NCBI GenBank assembly: GCA_913057245.1
Contig: CAJXNH010000003.1
Coordinates: forward strand, 1-64,000
Direction: 5' to 3'
DNA length: 64,000 nucleotides
Source of the DNA: an uncultured Phaeodactylibacter sp.
GTDB lineage: Bacteria; Bacteroidota; Bacteroidia; Chitinophagales; Saprospiraceae
Shown: piece by piece, positions 9,554-17,946 of the stretch
Layout of the letters: each line of letters opens with the position of its first letter
Position numbering within the stretch: position 1 is the first letter of the stretch
Notes under the pieces: generated by a model
The model's database searches: none
The model's input: the letters and a program-made list of their open reading frames with translations, nothing else
Told to the model about the DNA's origin: nothing
Translations under genes and position numbers: made by a program

Positions 9554-10519
9554 TCAGTAAATTTTTTCTTCCGATAAGTATTCCCTGACGTAATCCTCGA
9601 TACCTGCTTCGAGGGTGTGGAAATCTTCCTTGTAGCCTGCCTGCCGAAGCTTTGCCATGTTGGCCTCGGTGAAGTACTGATAAGTGTCCCGAATATCCCC
9701 GGGTGTATCAATAAAGCTGATTTTGGGCTCCAGCCCCAGTGCCTTGAAAGTGTTGACGGCTAAGTCCCAGAACGACCGGGCTTGTCCGGTGCCCAGGTTG
9801 TATAGGCCGCTTTCCGGCTTACGGTCGTAGAGCCAGTACATGACCTTTAGCACATCTTTCACGTAAATAAAGTCGCGCTGCTGCTGCCCATCCTCATAGT
9901 CAGCCCGGTGCGAGCGGAATAGTTTCATCTGCCCGGTAGACTTGATTTGGCGGCTGGTGTGGAAGATAACGGACGCCATTCGGCTCTTGTGGTATTCATT
10001 GGGGCCATAGACGTTGAAGAATTTCAGCCCGTACCAGTGTGGCGGTTGTGTCTCTTCTTGCAAGGCCCATTTATCGAATTCATTTTTGGAATCGCCGTAT
10101 GGATTGAGTGGCTTTAGGCTCTGGACTACATCATGGCGGTCGTCATAGCCCTGCTCGCCCAAACCATAAGTAGCTGCGCTTGAAGCGTAGATGAATGGGA
10201 TTTGGTGCTGTGCGCAGAGCTCCCACAGGGTCTTGGTATAGTCCAGGTTGAGTTCCTGAAAAATGTCCCAATTCTGCTCGGTCGTGTCCGTACGGGCACC
10301 GATGTGGAAAATGGCATCCACAAAATAGTATTTTTCCCAGAGCCAGCCCGGAAAGTCATTGCGGTGGATTTTTTCGGCCCATGTCTTCCCTTCAAGGTTC
10401 CGGTTTTTATCTGCCCGGCTGAAATCATCCACCAAAACCAGGTCGTTATAGCTGAGGTCGTTGAGATGGCGCGCCAGGCAACTACCGATAAAGCCCGCTG
10501 CGCCGGTTATTACGATCAT
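9554..10519 (-). CDS. hldD: ADP-L-glycero-D-manno-heptose-6-epimerase
   Basis: This 321-residue short-chain epimerase has the N-terminal Rossmann motif TGAAGFIGSCLARHL. The active-site SSAATYG and YxxxK (YGDSKNEFD) lie near residues 111-145. The HldD-specific FFNVYGPNEYHKSRMASV and RDFIYVKDV blocks follow. The enzyme epimerises ADP-D-glycero-D-manno-heptose at C6 using bound NADP, the last step in making the heptose donor for lipopolysaccharide inner core. It implies a heptose-containing envelope glycolipid and fits lpxB at 59848. It is convergent with the preceding lipoprotein gene, with zero intergenic bases. Confidence 0.95.
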   Translation of the reverse strand: MIVITGAAGFIGSCLARHLNDLSYNDLVLVDDFSRADKNRNLEGKTWAEKIHRNDFPGWLWEKYYFVDAIFHIGARTDTTEQNWDIFQELNLDYTKTLWELCAQHQIPFIYASSAATYGLGEQGYDDRHDVVQSLKPLNPYGDSKNEFDKWALQEETQPPHWYGLKFFNVYGPNEYHKSRMASVIFHTSRQIKSTGQMKLFRSHRADYEDGQQQRDFIYVKDVLKVMYWLYDRKPESGLYNLGTGQARSFWDLAVNTFKALGLEPKISFIDTPGDIRDTYQYFTEANMAKLRQAGYKEDFHTLEAGIEDYVREYLSEEKIY

Positions 10520-10644
10520 AATCCTTTCATTTTGGGCGAATATAGAGATATTTTCCGTCGCGTGCCCGCTGTTCTCCGGGTTGAGATTGGCTAATTTTTA
10601 ATCAAATGCGTTATCTTCAGTCACTGAAATTAAAACCGGAACCT

Positions 10645-12522
10645 ATGAGCGCCCGCCGCCAATTGCTGTTGTACTTAATGATGTTGAGCTGCATATTCCG
10701 GCTCAGTGCCCAGGATACCTGCGAGGGCAACTTTGGCGAGAATATTTTTCAGGCCGGCGACTTCGGTAGTGGAACGGCTAACTTCCTGCCCGTTGATCCT
10801 GGTATCGCTCCCGGTTATCTGTACTCAACATCCCCCCCTCCCAATGATGGCTTTTACACCATCACCAATAACACAGCGCTCTGGAACGGGCTTTGGGGCA
10901 CCTGGCTGGGTATTACGGACAACAGCCCTGACCCCAATGGTTACATGATGGTGGTCAATGCGAGCTTTGACGAAGGCGTATTCTACGAGCAAGAAGTGGA
11001 CGGGCTCTGCGAAAATACGTTGTATGAATTTTCCGCAGATGTTATCAATTTGATCCGGTCGCCCGTTACGGATCACATCCGGCCGAATGTGTCATTCCTG
11101 ATTGACGGTGAGGTTCGGTACACCACAGGTGCACTGCCCCAAAACGAAACCTGGGAGACCTACGGCTTTACCTTTACTACAGAGCCGGGACAAACAGCGG
11201 TCACGCTAACCCTTCGAAATAATGCCCCCGGTGGTATTGGAAACGACCTGGCCCTGGACAATATCGCATTCCGCCCCTGCGGCCCTGAAGCCTTCATCCT
11301 GCCGGAAGAGATCGAAAACATCTGCGAAGACGGAAGCCCTATTCCGCTAAATGCAACCGTAGCGGGCGATCAGTACGATAACCCGGCAGTCAAATGGCAA
11401 ATCAGTTACGATGAGGGCCAAACCTGGGAGGACGTGCCCGGCGGCAATACGGAGACCATCATGCATACGGAGTTGTCAGGCGGCTATTACTACTACCGTT
11501 TTTTGGTCGCCAACTCTCCAGGTAATCTGGAGAATTCCAGGTGCAGAATTATTTCCAATATTAAGGTGGTGTATGTTCAGCCCAAATTTTTTACCATCGC
11601 AGATACCCTTTGCCAGGGCAGGACTTATGCCTTTGGTCAGGAAATGCTCACCGAAACGGGGACCTATACAGACTCCCTGCAGTCCTCGATTGGTTGTGAC
11701 AGCATCGTGACCCTAAATCTGGAAATAGTGCCTGACCCTCTGATATCGGCTATGATTACAGGCGATACGACATCCTGTGCGGATACAGATGACGGTGTGG
11801 TTACGGTGAAAGAAGTAGAAAATGCTTTCTTCCCGGTGTCCATTGAACTGGTTGGGCAGGGCGCTGCACCCGGTCCCGGTGGTAGCTTCTCGGGGTTATC
11901 TCCCGGCGAGTACCCGGTGCGCATTACGGACCGCTTTGGGTGTACATTGGAAGATACAGTCGCTATTCTCAGCCCTTTGCCGCTGCAGGTAGACTTGTTT
12001 GGGCCGCAAAGTGTAAACCTGGGGGAAGCTGCTGTTGTGCAGGCTCAGGTCAATCAATCGGTAGACAATGCATTATGGAGCCTCCCTGTTGACTACGATT
12101 GCCAGGATCCCGACTGCCAGTCCATTGAGTTTTTTCCGTTGAGTGCAGTAACAGTACTTTATGAAGTGCAGCAGGCAGGTGGTTGCTCCGCTTTCGATTC
12201 TATAAGCATTGCCTTCGAAGACGTGCGCAGGGTTTACCTGCCCACTGCCTTTTCTCCCAATGCTGATGGGCGCAACGATACTTTCCGGCCCTTCATTAGT
12301 ACCCCTAATGTACAGTCTGTTGCCAGCCTGGAAATTTTTGACAGGTGGGGCGGCCTGGTTTATGAAAATCAGGATTACCTGCCCCAAACTTCCCGCGATG
12401 GCTGGGATGGTACCAAAAATGGAAAACCCATGCCTGCAGGGCAGTATACTTATGTGGCAAGAGTCGTGTTTTTAGATGGCTTAGTCAAGGAATACTCAGG
12501 CAGTGTGCGCCTGATCAGATGA
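10645..12522 (+). CDS. Secreted gliding-associated C-terminal (CHU_C) domain protein
   Basis: I choose the ATG at 10645 because the protein (625 residues) then starts with a compact signal peptide, MSARRQLLLYLMMLSCIFRLSAQ. The ATG at 10606 would add 13 residues and is possible. Residues about 30-205 look like a beta-jelly-roll, carbohydrate-binding-like module ending in ALDNIAFRPC. Ig-like modules follow, including the LCQGRTYAFG...TGTYTDSL...GCDSIVTLNL type common in Bacteroidetes. The last about 95 residues (from about 529) are the gliding motility-associated/T9SS type B sorting domain, with YLPTAFSPNADGRND, LEIFDRWGGLVYE and PAGQYTYV. It is therefore exported across the outer membrane. Its 3' end overlaps the convergent methyltransferase by 27 bases. 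Confidence 0.88.
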   Translation: MSARRQLLLYLMMLSCIFRLSAQDTCEGNFGENIFQAGDFGSGTANFLPVDPGIAPGYLYSTSPPPNDGFYTITNNTALWNGLWGTWLGITDNSPDPNGYMMVVNASFDEGVFYEQEVDGLCENTLYEFSADVINLIRSPVTDHIRPNVSFLIDGEVRYTTGALPQNETWETYGFTFTTEPGQTAVTLTLRNNAPGGIGNDLALDNIAFRPCGPEAFILPEEIENICEDGSPIPLNATVAGDQYDNPAVKWQISYDEGQTWEDVPGGNTETIMHTELSGGYYYYRFLVANSPGNLENSRCRIISNIKVVYVQPKFFTIADTLCQGRTYAFGQEMLTETGTYTDSLQSSIGCDSIVTLNLEIVPDPLISAMITGDTTSCADTDDGVVTVKEVENAFFPVSIELVGQGAAPGPGGSFSGLSPGEYPVRITDRFGCTLEDTVAILSPLPLQVDLFGPQSVNLGEAAVVQAQVNQSVDNALWSLPVDYDCQDPDCQSIEFFPLSAVTVLYEVQQAGGCSAFDSISIAFEDVRRVYLPTAFSPNADGRNDTFRPFISTPNVQSVASLEIFDRWGGLVYENQDYLPQTSRDGWDGTKNGKPMPAGQYTYVARVVFLDGLVKEYSGSVRLIR

Positions 12523-13356
12523 CGGGAAGAAGCCCATGCGCCAGGGTTTATACCGGGCCTTAATCAGTGCGAGGCTGGATTTAACCTTGATTTCAGGCCG
12601 AAAGAACAAAAGCCCGAAATGAAATAAGTCTACTGAAAGGCGGACCCGCTCGTGCTGTTGCAGGGTTTGCCAGGCGGATTCCATTTCATTGGACCAGTGG
12701 ATGTCAGCCATAACGACCACGCTATGCTCATGCAGATAAGGCAGGCAAGTGTCAAAGTAGGCCAGGCTTGCTCCCTCCCGGTGATCGCCATCGACAAAAA
12801 GGTAATCTACTCGTTTAAGTTGTTGAAGAGCGCGGGGCAGTTGCTGCTCAAACGTACCAACAAAAAGCGTTATATTCTGGATGTCCAGTTTGGCCAGATT
12901 TTGGCGGGCCAGGGCGGCGGTTTGTGGGCATCCTTCTATACTGATCATCTCAGCATTGCGGGCTGCCAATGATTGATAGGCCGCGGATAAACCGAGTGAG
13001 GTGCCCAGTTCAAGCATTTTTTGGGGTTTTGTATACTGTACCAGCCTGAACAACAGTGCACCGGAGCCCGGGCTGATGGCACTGTAGCGGGCAAGGCTTC
13101 TGACCTGCCGTACAGTATTAGCACTCACCAAAGAACCTGCCCCATGGTCCTGGATTTGAACCGAATCCTGATTTTTTAACAGCCCCCGGCGGAGTAATTC
13201 AATATCCCGGAAAGCATAGAAATAGCGCGTATCTTCGAGGACCATTTCTGCCAGCTCATAGGCAAATGGTGCGTGCAGGTCGTAGCGGGTACGTGCGCTG
13301 AAAAAATACTGCAGATATCGCAGCACTAACCGGAAATACAGGTTTATCCACTTCAT
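12496..13356 (-). CDS. Class I SAM-dependent methyltransferase
   Basis: The 286-residue protein has a Rossmann methyltransferase core from about residue 95. Motif I is LELGTSLGLSAAYQS, the post-I acidic residue is in ISIEGCP, and VDYLFVDGDHREGASLAYF with VVMADIHWSNEME completes the class. The arrangement resembles the O-methyltransferase family 3 / Methyltransf_24 group. The substrate is not inferable. The N-terminal 60 residues are hydrophobic-aromatic and may contact membrane. The gene stands alone on its strand, convergent with and overlapping the CHU_C protein gene, with a -7-like TATTTTTC about 25 bases before the start. Confidence 0.85.
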   Translation of the reverse strand: MKWINLYFRLVLRYLQYFFSARTRYDLHAPFAYELAEMVLEDTRYFYAFRDIELLRRGLLKNQDSVQIQDHGAGSLVSANTVRQVRSLARYSAISPGSGALLFRLVQYTKPQKMLELGTSLGLSAAYQSLAARNAEMISIEGCPQTAALARQNLAKLDIQNITLFVGTFEQQLPRALQQLKRVDYLFVDGDHREGASLAYFDTCLPYLHEHSVVVMADIHWSNEMESAWQTLQQHERVRLSVDLFHFGLLFFRPEIKVKSSLALIKARYKPWRMGFFPSSDQAHTA

Positions 13357-13476
13357 ACAGCGGCGAAAAATACTGCTTTTTGGTTAAAGCCGGGTTAAAA
13401 TCCGAAAAATCAGGAGGCGTATTCAGTCATTTCGGGCTTTAGTCCGTTTAGAAAAGGAGAAATCCACCAGAAATCC

Positions 13477-13484
13477 TACCTTTG
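13477..13484 (+). promoter_or_regulatory. Bacteroidetes -7 box for the S8 peptidase
   Basis: TACCTTTG is an exact match to the TAnnTTTG consensus. No good TTG -33 box is found 19-21 bases upstream, so promoter use is likely but not certain. Confidence 0.5.
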
Positions 13485-13597
13485 CAGAATTATTGGCCAG
13501 CCGCTAAATTGGCAACTTTTTACCCTGTTTTGCAGGTGGGCATTGCTACTTTTGCAGCTACAGGCTGATTAATTAAAATTATTAAACTAGCGAATAG

Positions 13598-15283
13598 ATG
13601 TTGAACAAGAAATGGATCGGGCTCTACCTGTTTTTGATGGGTGCTGTAGCCCTTACAGCGCAGGACAAAGCGCCGGAAAACTGGTTTAACCTGGACCCAT
13701 CCGAAGGTGTACCTGGTGTAAGCACTGAAAAGGCTTACCAGGAATTGCTCAAAGGCAAAAAAGGACAGGAGGTCGTTGTGGCAGTGATTGACTCCGGTGT
13801 GGACTACGAGCACGAAGACCTTGATGATGTAATGTGGGTAAATGTTGATGAGATTCCCGGCAACGGAAAAGATGACGACAATAACGGATACGTGGACGAC
13901 ATCCACGGCTGGAATTTCCTGGGCAACAAGAGCGGCGAAAACATTGAGCACGACAACCTGGAAGTAACCCGTCTGTACAAAAAATATGGAGAGATGTTTG
14001 AGGGTAAAGATGCCGATGATCTTTCCAAAAAAGAAAAGGCGCTTTTTGCCAAGTATGAGGAGTACAAGAAAGTTGTAGAGGACAAGCAGAAGAGCCTGGA
14101 AGAGAATGCCGGAACTTACGCTGCCATTGCTGAAGCTTTGGAGAAACTCGAAAAGGAAGTTGGTAAGAAAGAGATTTCTGCTGAAGACCTGGATGGGCTT
14201 GATACCTCTGACCCAATGGTGGGCTATGCCGTGCAAATTGCCAAGTCACTTATGGCGCAGGGACAGACTTTTGAGGAAATCAAAAAGGACCTGAACGGTT
14301 ACGCAGAGTACCTGCAGGGCCAGTACGAGTACCACTATAACCCGGACTTCAACCCCCGCCCGTTGATCAACGATAACTACGACGACCCTTACGACCGTGA
14401 TTACGGCAACGGTGATGTCCGTGGCCCGGATGCGCTACATGGTACTCATGTGGCAGGTATTATTGCAGCAGAACGAGATAACGATCTGGGAATGAAAGGC
14501 GTTTCCAATAATGTCAAAATTATGTCTATCCGCACCGTACCTGACGGGGACGAGCGCGATAAAGATGTTGCCGCGGCAATTGTGTATGCGGTTGATAACG
14601 GTGCTTCAGTAATCAATATGAGCTTTGGTAAGGGCGCTTCTCCACGCAAGGACGTCGTAGATGAGGCGGTACGCTATGCCCTCAAGAATGATGTGCTGCT
14701 CGTTCATGCAGCCGGAAACGATGGGAAGGAAGTGACCAACTTAAACAACTTCCCCACGGACCGTTATGAGAAGCGTGGCTTCCTGAACCTTTTCGGTTCA
14801 AAGTACGCAGACAACTGGATTGAAGTGGGGGCCCTCAACTGGAAGACGGGAGAAACACTCGCTGCTCCTTTCTCTAATTACAGTCCCGAGTATGTGGATC
14901 TTTTCGCACCAGGTATGTCGATTTATTCTACCACGCCAGATAACGGCTACGAGGACCTGCAGGGTACAAGTATGGCGGCTCCGGTAGTAGCAGGTGTTGC
15001 TGCGATGCTTCGTTCCTACTATCCGGACCTGACCGCAGAGCAGGTGAAGAGTATCCTCATGCAGTCAGCCGTGAAAGACCGGACGAAGGTGAAAAAGCCA
15101 GGCTCTAAAGAAGACATGGTTTCCTTCTCCACCCTAAGCGTTACTGGTGGTATCGTCAACGCTTACGAAGCAGTAAAGCTGGCCGAACAGACCAAAGGCA
15201 AAAAGAAAGGTGTAAGCCGCAATAGCGGAGGCGCTTCCAATACTAAAAAAGGCAAAGGAGATGACAACTCTGTACGCCCGTAA
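13598..15283 (+). CDS. Secreted subtilisin-like (S8) serine peptidase
   Basis: The 561-residue protein has a signal peptide (MLNKKWIGLYLFLMGAVALTAQ) and an S8 catalytic triad: Asp65 in VAVIDSGVDYEHEDLDD, the first His of HGTHVAG (His281) and Ser458 in GTSMAAP. The Asp-to-His distance is about 216 residues rather than the usual 35-60. The insert (about 110-260) is highly charged and rich in Lys/Glu/Ala heptads, and probably forms a coiled-coil lid. No T9SS sorting domain is visible. The C-terminus is a basic Ser/Gly/Lys tail, so the enzyme probably stays periplasmic or is anchored otherwise. A -7 box TACCTTTG at 13477 gives a 5' leader of about 100 bases. A strong terminator follows at 15311. 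Confidence 0.93.
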   Translation: MLNKKWIGLYLFLMGAVALTAQDKAPENWFNLDPSEGVPGVSTEKAYQELLKGKKGQEVVVAVIDSGVDYEHEDLDDVMWVNVDEIPGNGKDDDNNGYVDDIHGWNFLGNKSGENIEHDNLEVTRLYKKYGEMFEGKDADDLSKKEKALFAKYEEYKKVVEDKQKSLEENAGTYAAIAEALEKLEKEVGKKEISAEDLDGLDTSDPMVGYAVQIAKSLMAQGQTFEEIKKDLNGYAEYLQGQYEYHYNPDFNPRPLINDNYDDPYDRDYGNGDVRGPDALHGTHVAGIIAAERDNDLGMKGVSNNVKIMSIRTVPDGDERDKDVAAAIVYAVDNGASVINMSFGKGASPRKDVVDEAVRYALKNDVLLVHAAGNDGKEVTNLNNFPTDRYEKRGFLNLFGSKYADNWIEVGALNWKTGETLAAPFSNYSPEYVDLFAPGMSIYSTTPDNGYEDLQGTSMAAPVVAGVAAMLRSYYPDLTAEQVKSILMQSAVKDRTKVKKPGSKEDMVSFSTLSVTGGIVNAYEAVKLAEQTKGKKKGVSRNSGGASNTKKGKGDDNSVRP

Positions 15284-15310
15284 AGCATGGCGTTAATTGA
15301 GCCATAAATC

Positions 15311-15348
15311 AAAACCGCCCGATGAATTAAGTTTCACCGGGCGGTTTT
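15311..15348. terminator. Bidirectional intrinsic terminator
   Basis: A perfect 11-bp stem, AAAACCGCCCG (15311-15321) with CGGGCGGTTTT (15338-15348), has an inner TGAA/TTCA pairing in the loop. It lies between the convergent S8 peptidase and DUF721 genes, with A and T tracts on both sides, so it can stop transcription from either direction. Confidence 0.9.
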
Positions 15349-15367
15349 GTATTTGTAGCCATAGCGA

Positions 15368-15664
15368 TTAACGGATAATGACTTCCTGAATTGCTTCTTC
15401 TCCAAGCTGCTCATTCAGCAGCCGCTTGATTTTTTCTTTCCCATAGGACAATTCCTGCCGCAGCGGTGCCGAATCAATAATAATAAACAGTTTGCCTTTG
15501 TAAAGCTTGATGTCTTTGGTGTAATTGGCAATAGAGGGGCCCATCATTTCTTCCCATTGATGCCGGATGCGGCTTTGGTTGAGCTTGCCCTTGAGCTTGT
15601 AGTGCTCCAGCATGGCTTTTAGGGCTTCCTTTAAAGTCGTCTGATTGTTGCCGCGGTTGTCCAT
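15368..15664 (-). CDS. DUF721 (DciA-like) protein
   Basis: This 98-residue protein matches the DUF721 family: TLKEALKAMLEHYKLKGKLNQ, then the conserved WEEMMGPSIANYTKDIKLYKGKLFI and LRQELSYGKEKIKRLLNEQ. In proteobacteria and actinobacteria related proteins (DciA) help load or regulate the replicative helicase. Its tie to recF here supports a role at DNA. Its ATG overlaps the recF stop by one base (TGATG), indicating translational coupling. It is the last gene of the CDF-recF-DUF721 run. Confidence 0.88.
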   Translation of the reverse strand: MDNRGNNQTTLKEALKAMLEHYKLKGKLNQSRIRHQWEEMMGPSIANYTKDIKLYKGKLFIIIDSAPLRQELSYGKEKIKRLLNEQLGEEAIQEVIIR

Positions 15665-16773
15665 CAGGGGTGTGTTTGGCTGGCGGTCCCATCCTGGATT
15701 TCATAGACCAGGAAGTTCTGCCCCGTTTGTTGAATAATACCTGCGAGCCTGTCCTGCTCCGTATCTGTGATAAAGACTTGCCCAAAAGTCTGCGATTGCA
15801 GCAAGTGCAGCAAATGCTGCACCCGTTGCCGGTCCAATTTATCGAAAATATCATCGAGAAGGAGAATTGGCGCTGTTTTTTTCTTTTGCCCCAGCACCTG
15901 ATACTGCCCCAGTTTGACGGATAAAACAAAAGACTTTAGCTGCCCCTGTGAGGCAAACCGCTTAAGGGGATAACCAGCAATAGTAAAAATCAGGTCATCG
16001 CGGTGGGGCCCAGCTGTGGTGCGTTGCAGCAGGCGGTCTTTTTCAGCAGTTTCATTCAGCAGTGCCTCGAATGGGGTATCAGAAAGCTTGGAACGATAGG
16101 TACAGTCTACCGTTTCCGCTGCACCGGATATCTGAGTGTACGATTCCTGCAGTATGGGGCGGAATTGCGCCATAAACCGGGCCCGGGCATCATGCAGGAA
16201 GCGGGCCGGCTCCAGCATTTGCTGATTGTACACCTCTATCATCGCTGCATTGTAGGTTCGGCTTTCGCCAAATTGCTTGAGCAGGGCATTGCGCTGTTGC
16301 AAGAGCTTATTGTAAAGAATCAGTTGGCCCAGATAGCCCTGGTCAATCTGTGAAAGGGTATTATCCAGGAAACTGCGTCGAGCCTCACTACCTTCACTGA
16401 CGAGGTAGGTATCATCAGGGGCGATCATGACCACAGGGAGTAAGCCCACGTGCTCTGAGAGGCGAGGGTAGGGGATGCGGTTGCGTTCGAGCTCTTTTTT
16501 CTTGCGTGGGATGACTTTCGCTACGATATGCTCCGGTGTGCCATTGACCTCAAACTGCCCTTCCAGGCGGAAAAAGTCGCTGTCGTGATTGGCAATCAGG
16601 CTGTCCGGCGCATTGAAGTAACTCTTGCCCATGCAAAGGTAATAGATGGCATCAAGCAGGTTGGTCTTGCCCATGCCGTTGGCACCAATGAAGCAAACCA
16701 GAGGCGCATCACAGGCCACGGACTGGAAATCATAGTTTTTAAATTGCGTCAGCTTGAAGGAGGTCAGTCGCAA
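15664..16773 (-). CDS. recF: DNA replication/repair protein RecF
   Basis: The 369-residue SMC-like ATPase has Walker A GANGMGKT at residues 30-37. Later come the signature region FASQGQLKSFVLSVKLGQ and Walker B ILLLDDIFDKLDRQR. It binds gapped DNA with RecO/RecR to load RecA. The start is a TTG at 16773: no ATG lies between it and the upstream stop region, and the N-terminus MRLTSFKLTQFKNY aligns with the family. It is 26 bases downstream of the CDF transporter stop and coupled to DUF721. The link of recF with a metal transporter is probably positional only. Confidence 0.94.
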   Translation of the reverse strand: MRLTSFKLTQFKNYDFQSVACDAPLVCFIGANGMGKTNLLDAIYYLCMGKSYFNAPDSLIANHDSDFFRLEGQFEVNGTPEHIVAKVIPRKKKELERNRIPYPRLSEHVGLLPVVMIAPDDTYLVSEGSEARRSFLDNTLSQIDQGYLGQLILYNKLLQQRNALLKQFGESRTYNAAMIEVYNQQMLEPARFLHDARARFMAQFRPILQESYTQISGAAETVDCTYRSKLSDTPFEALLNETAEKDRLLQRTTAGPHRDDLIFTIAGYPLKRFASQGQLKSFVLSVKLGQYQVLGQKKKTAPILLLDDIFDKLDRQRVQHLLHLLQSQTFGQVFITDTEQDRLAGIIQQTGQNFLVYEIQDGTASQTHP

Positions 16774-16799
16774 GTGGAGATTTTTGCTGCTAAGATAAT

Positions 16800-17774
16800 T
16801 TAAATTCGGTGCTTTTGGTTTTCCTTGATGTTATCCAGGGTCCAATCTAGCCGCTCTTCCTGAGGGGCCTTCCGTTCCGGGCAGTCTTCGACAGGGCATA
16901 ACCGGCAATTTTCAGGAGGATCACAGGGGTCGATGTGGACAAAAAGCTCCACCGGGCGCTCCGTATGCGCCATCATCAGTCGCTCAAAGGCTTTAACTTC
17001 CTGGAAGTTCTGCCGGGTGGTAAAGTACCAGGGCAGCGTCATATGGCAGTCGATATGCAGGGTGGCTCCATATTTAATGACCCTGAAGTTGTGCACATCG
17101 ATCCACTGCCGGCGGCGTTCGGCCTGCAATGCCTGCACCATTTCCCGAATCAGTTGATCGTCAGCCTCGTCCATTATACCTGCTATGGAGGTACGCACCA
17201 GTTTGAAGCCCGTAAAGAGTATGACACCTCCAAAGAAAATAGCAATTATGTTATCCAGCAGGGGCAGGTCTGTCAGTATAACTAACCCCAACCCAACTAC
17301 CAACCCTACCGAGGAATAAGCATCTGATTTCAGGTGTGCCCCGCTTGCGGTGAGGATAAGTGAATGCTGTTTGCGCCCAAGTCGTTGCAGATAATAACCC
17401 AGGCCATAGTTAATCGCTCCTGCAACGGCAGTCAGAATCAAGCCCAGGTCCAGTTGCCCAATTGGTTGTGGATAAACCAGGTTGTACCCGGCTTTACCCA
17501 TGATACTTAGCCCGGCAAAAAGGATTAGGGCACCTTCAAAGCCGGCAGAAATAAATTCAATTTTTCCGTGTCCGTAGGGATGGTTCTCATCCCGTGGCAT
17601 AGCGGAAAGCCAGATACTGTATAACCCAAAACTGGCGGCTACCACATTAATGATGCTCTCCAGTGCATCGGTTAAAATCGCATTGGAGTTGGTGATCCAC
17701 CAGGCGAGGAATTTGAGCGCCATCAGGCACATGCCAACATAGAGTGCTATACGCTGAGCGGTGCGGTTTTGCAT
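16800..17774 (-). CDS. Cation diffusion facilitator transporter with Cys-rich tail
   Basis: The 324-residue protein has six predicted membrane helices, including TM5 with HLKSDAYSSVG (HxxxD). A cytoplasmic ferredoxin-like C-terminal domain follows from about 210 (GIMDEADDQLIREM, VIKYGATLHIDCHM). In TM2 the usual D-x3-H/D-type metal site reads TDALESIINV, so Glu and Asn stand where His/Asp are common; metal selectivity may differ from standard zinc exporters. After the family's usual end there is an extra tail with HIDPCDPPENCRLCPVEDC (C-x5-C-x2-C-x4-C), a likely metal or redox site. It is divergent from the poly-cupredoxin gene, sharing a 172-base intergenic region that holds a LytTR-type site. 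Confidence 0.9.
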   Translation of the reverse strand: MQNRTAQRIALYVGMCLMALKFLAWWITNSNAILTDALESIINVVAASFGLYSIWLSAMPRDENHPYGHGKIEFISAGFEGALILFAGLSIMGKAGYNLVYPQPIGQLDLGLILTAVAGAINYGLGYYLQRLGRKQHSLILTASGAHLKSDAYSSVGLVVGLGLVILTDLPLLDNIIAIFFGGVILFTGFKLVRTSIAGIMDEADDQLIREMVQALQAERRRQWIDVHNFRVIKYGATLHIDCHMTLPWYFTTRQNFQEVKAFERLMMAHTERPVELFVHIDPCDPPENCRLCPVEDCPERKAPQEERLDWTLDNIKENQKHRI

Positions 17775-17836
17775 ATTTTCGTATGTTCTTCAGGCTTTTG
17801 CACCAGGCTTGCTTAAAAGGAACAACCCCGGGCGTC

Positions 17837-17868
17837 TTCCCGTTCAGTGGGCATTTTTTCCCGTTCAG
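17837..17868 (+). promoter_or_regulatory. Putative LytTR-type operator A (poly-cupredoxin)
   Basis: Two identical copies of TTCCCGTTCAG start at 17837 and 17858, exactly 21 bp (two helical turns) apart, with a T6 tract between. GTTC direct repeats at this spacing resemble sites bound by LytTR domains (AlgR/AgrA class). A -7-like box TAGGTTAG (17903-17910) follows 34 bases after the second half-site. The site lies between divergent genes, so reading it as a + strand terminator makes no sense. Confidence 0.6.
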
Positions 17869-17902
17869 GGTAGTCTGGCACGCAAATGTACCTGATTTCA
17901 AT

Positions 17903-17910
17903 TAGGTTAG
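17903..17910 (+). promoter_or_regulatory. -7 box for the poly-cupredoxin gene
   Basis: TAGGTTAG matches TAnnTTTG at five of six fixed positions. It has no TTG -33 box, which would fit activator dependence on operator A. The gene start is 37 bases downstream. Confidence 0.45.
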
Positions 17911-17946
17911 AGCCTAAATCCGAACTATAATCCAGATACATTAAAC

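Noticed and set aside
13520-14236. A 238-codon minus-strand frame over the S8 peptidase
   Set aside because: The + strand has a complete catalytic triad and signal peptide; the minus frame is its shadow and shows no motif.
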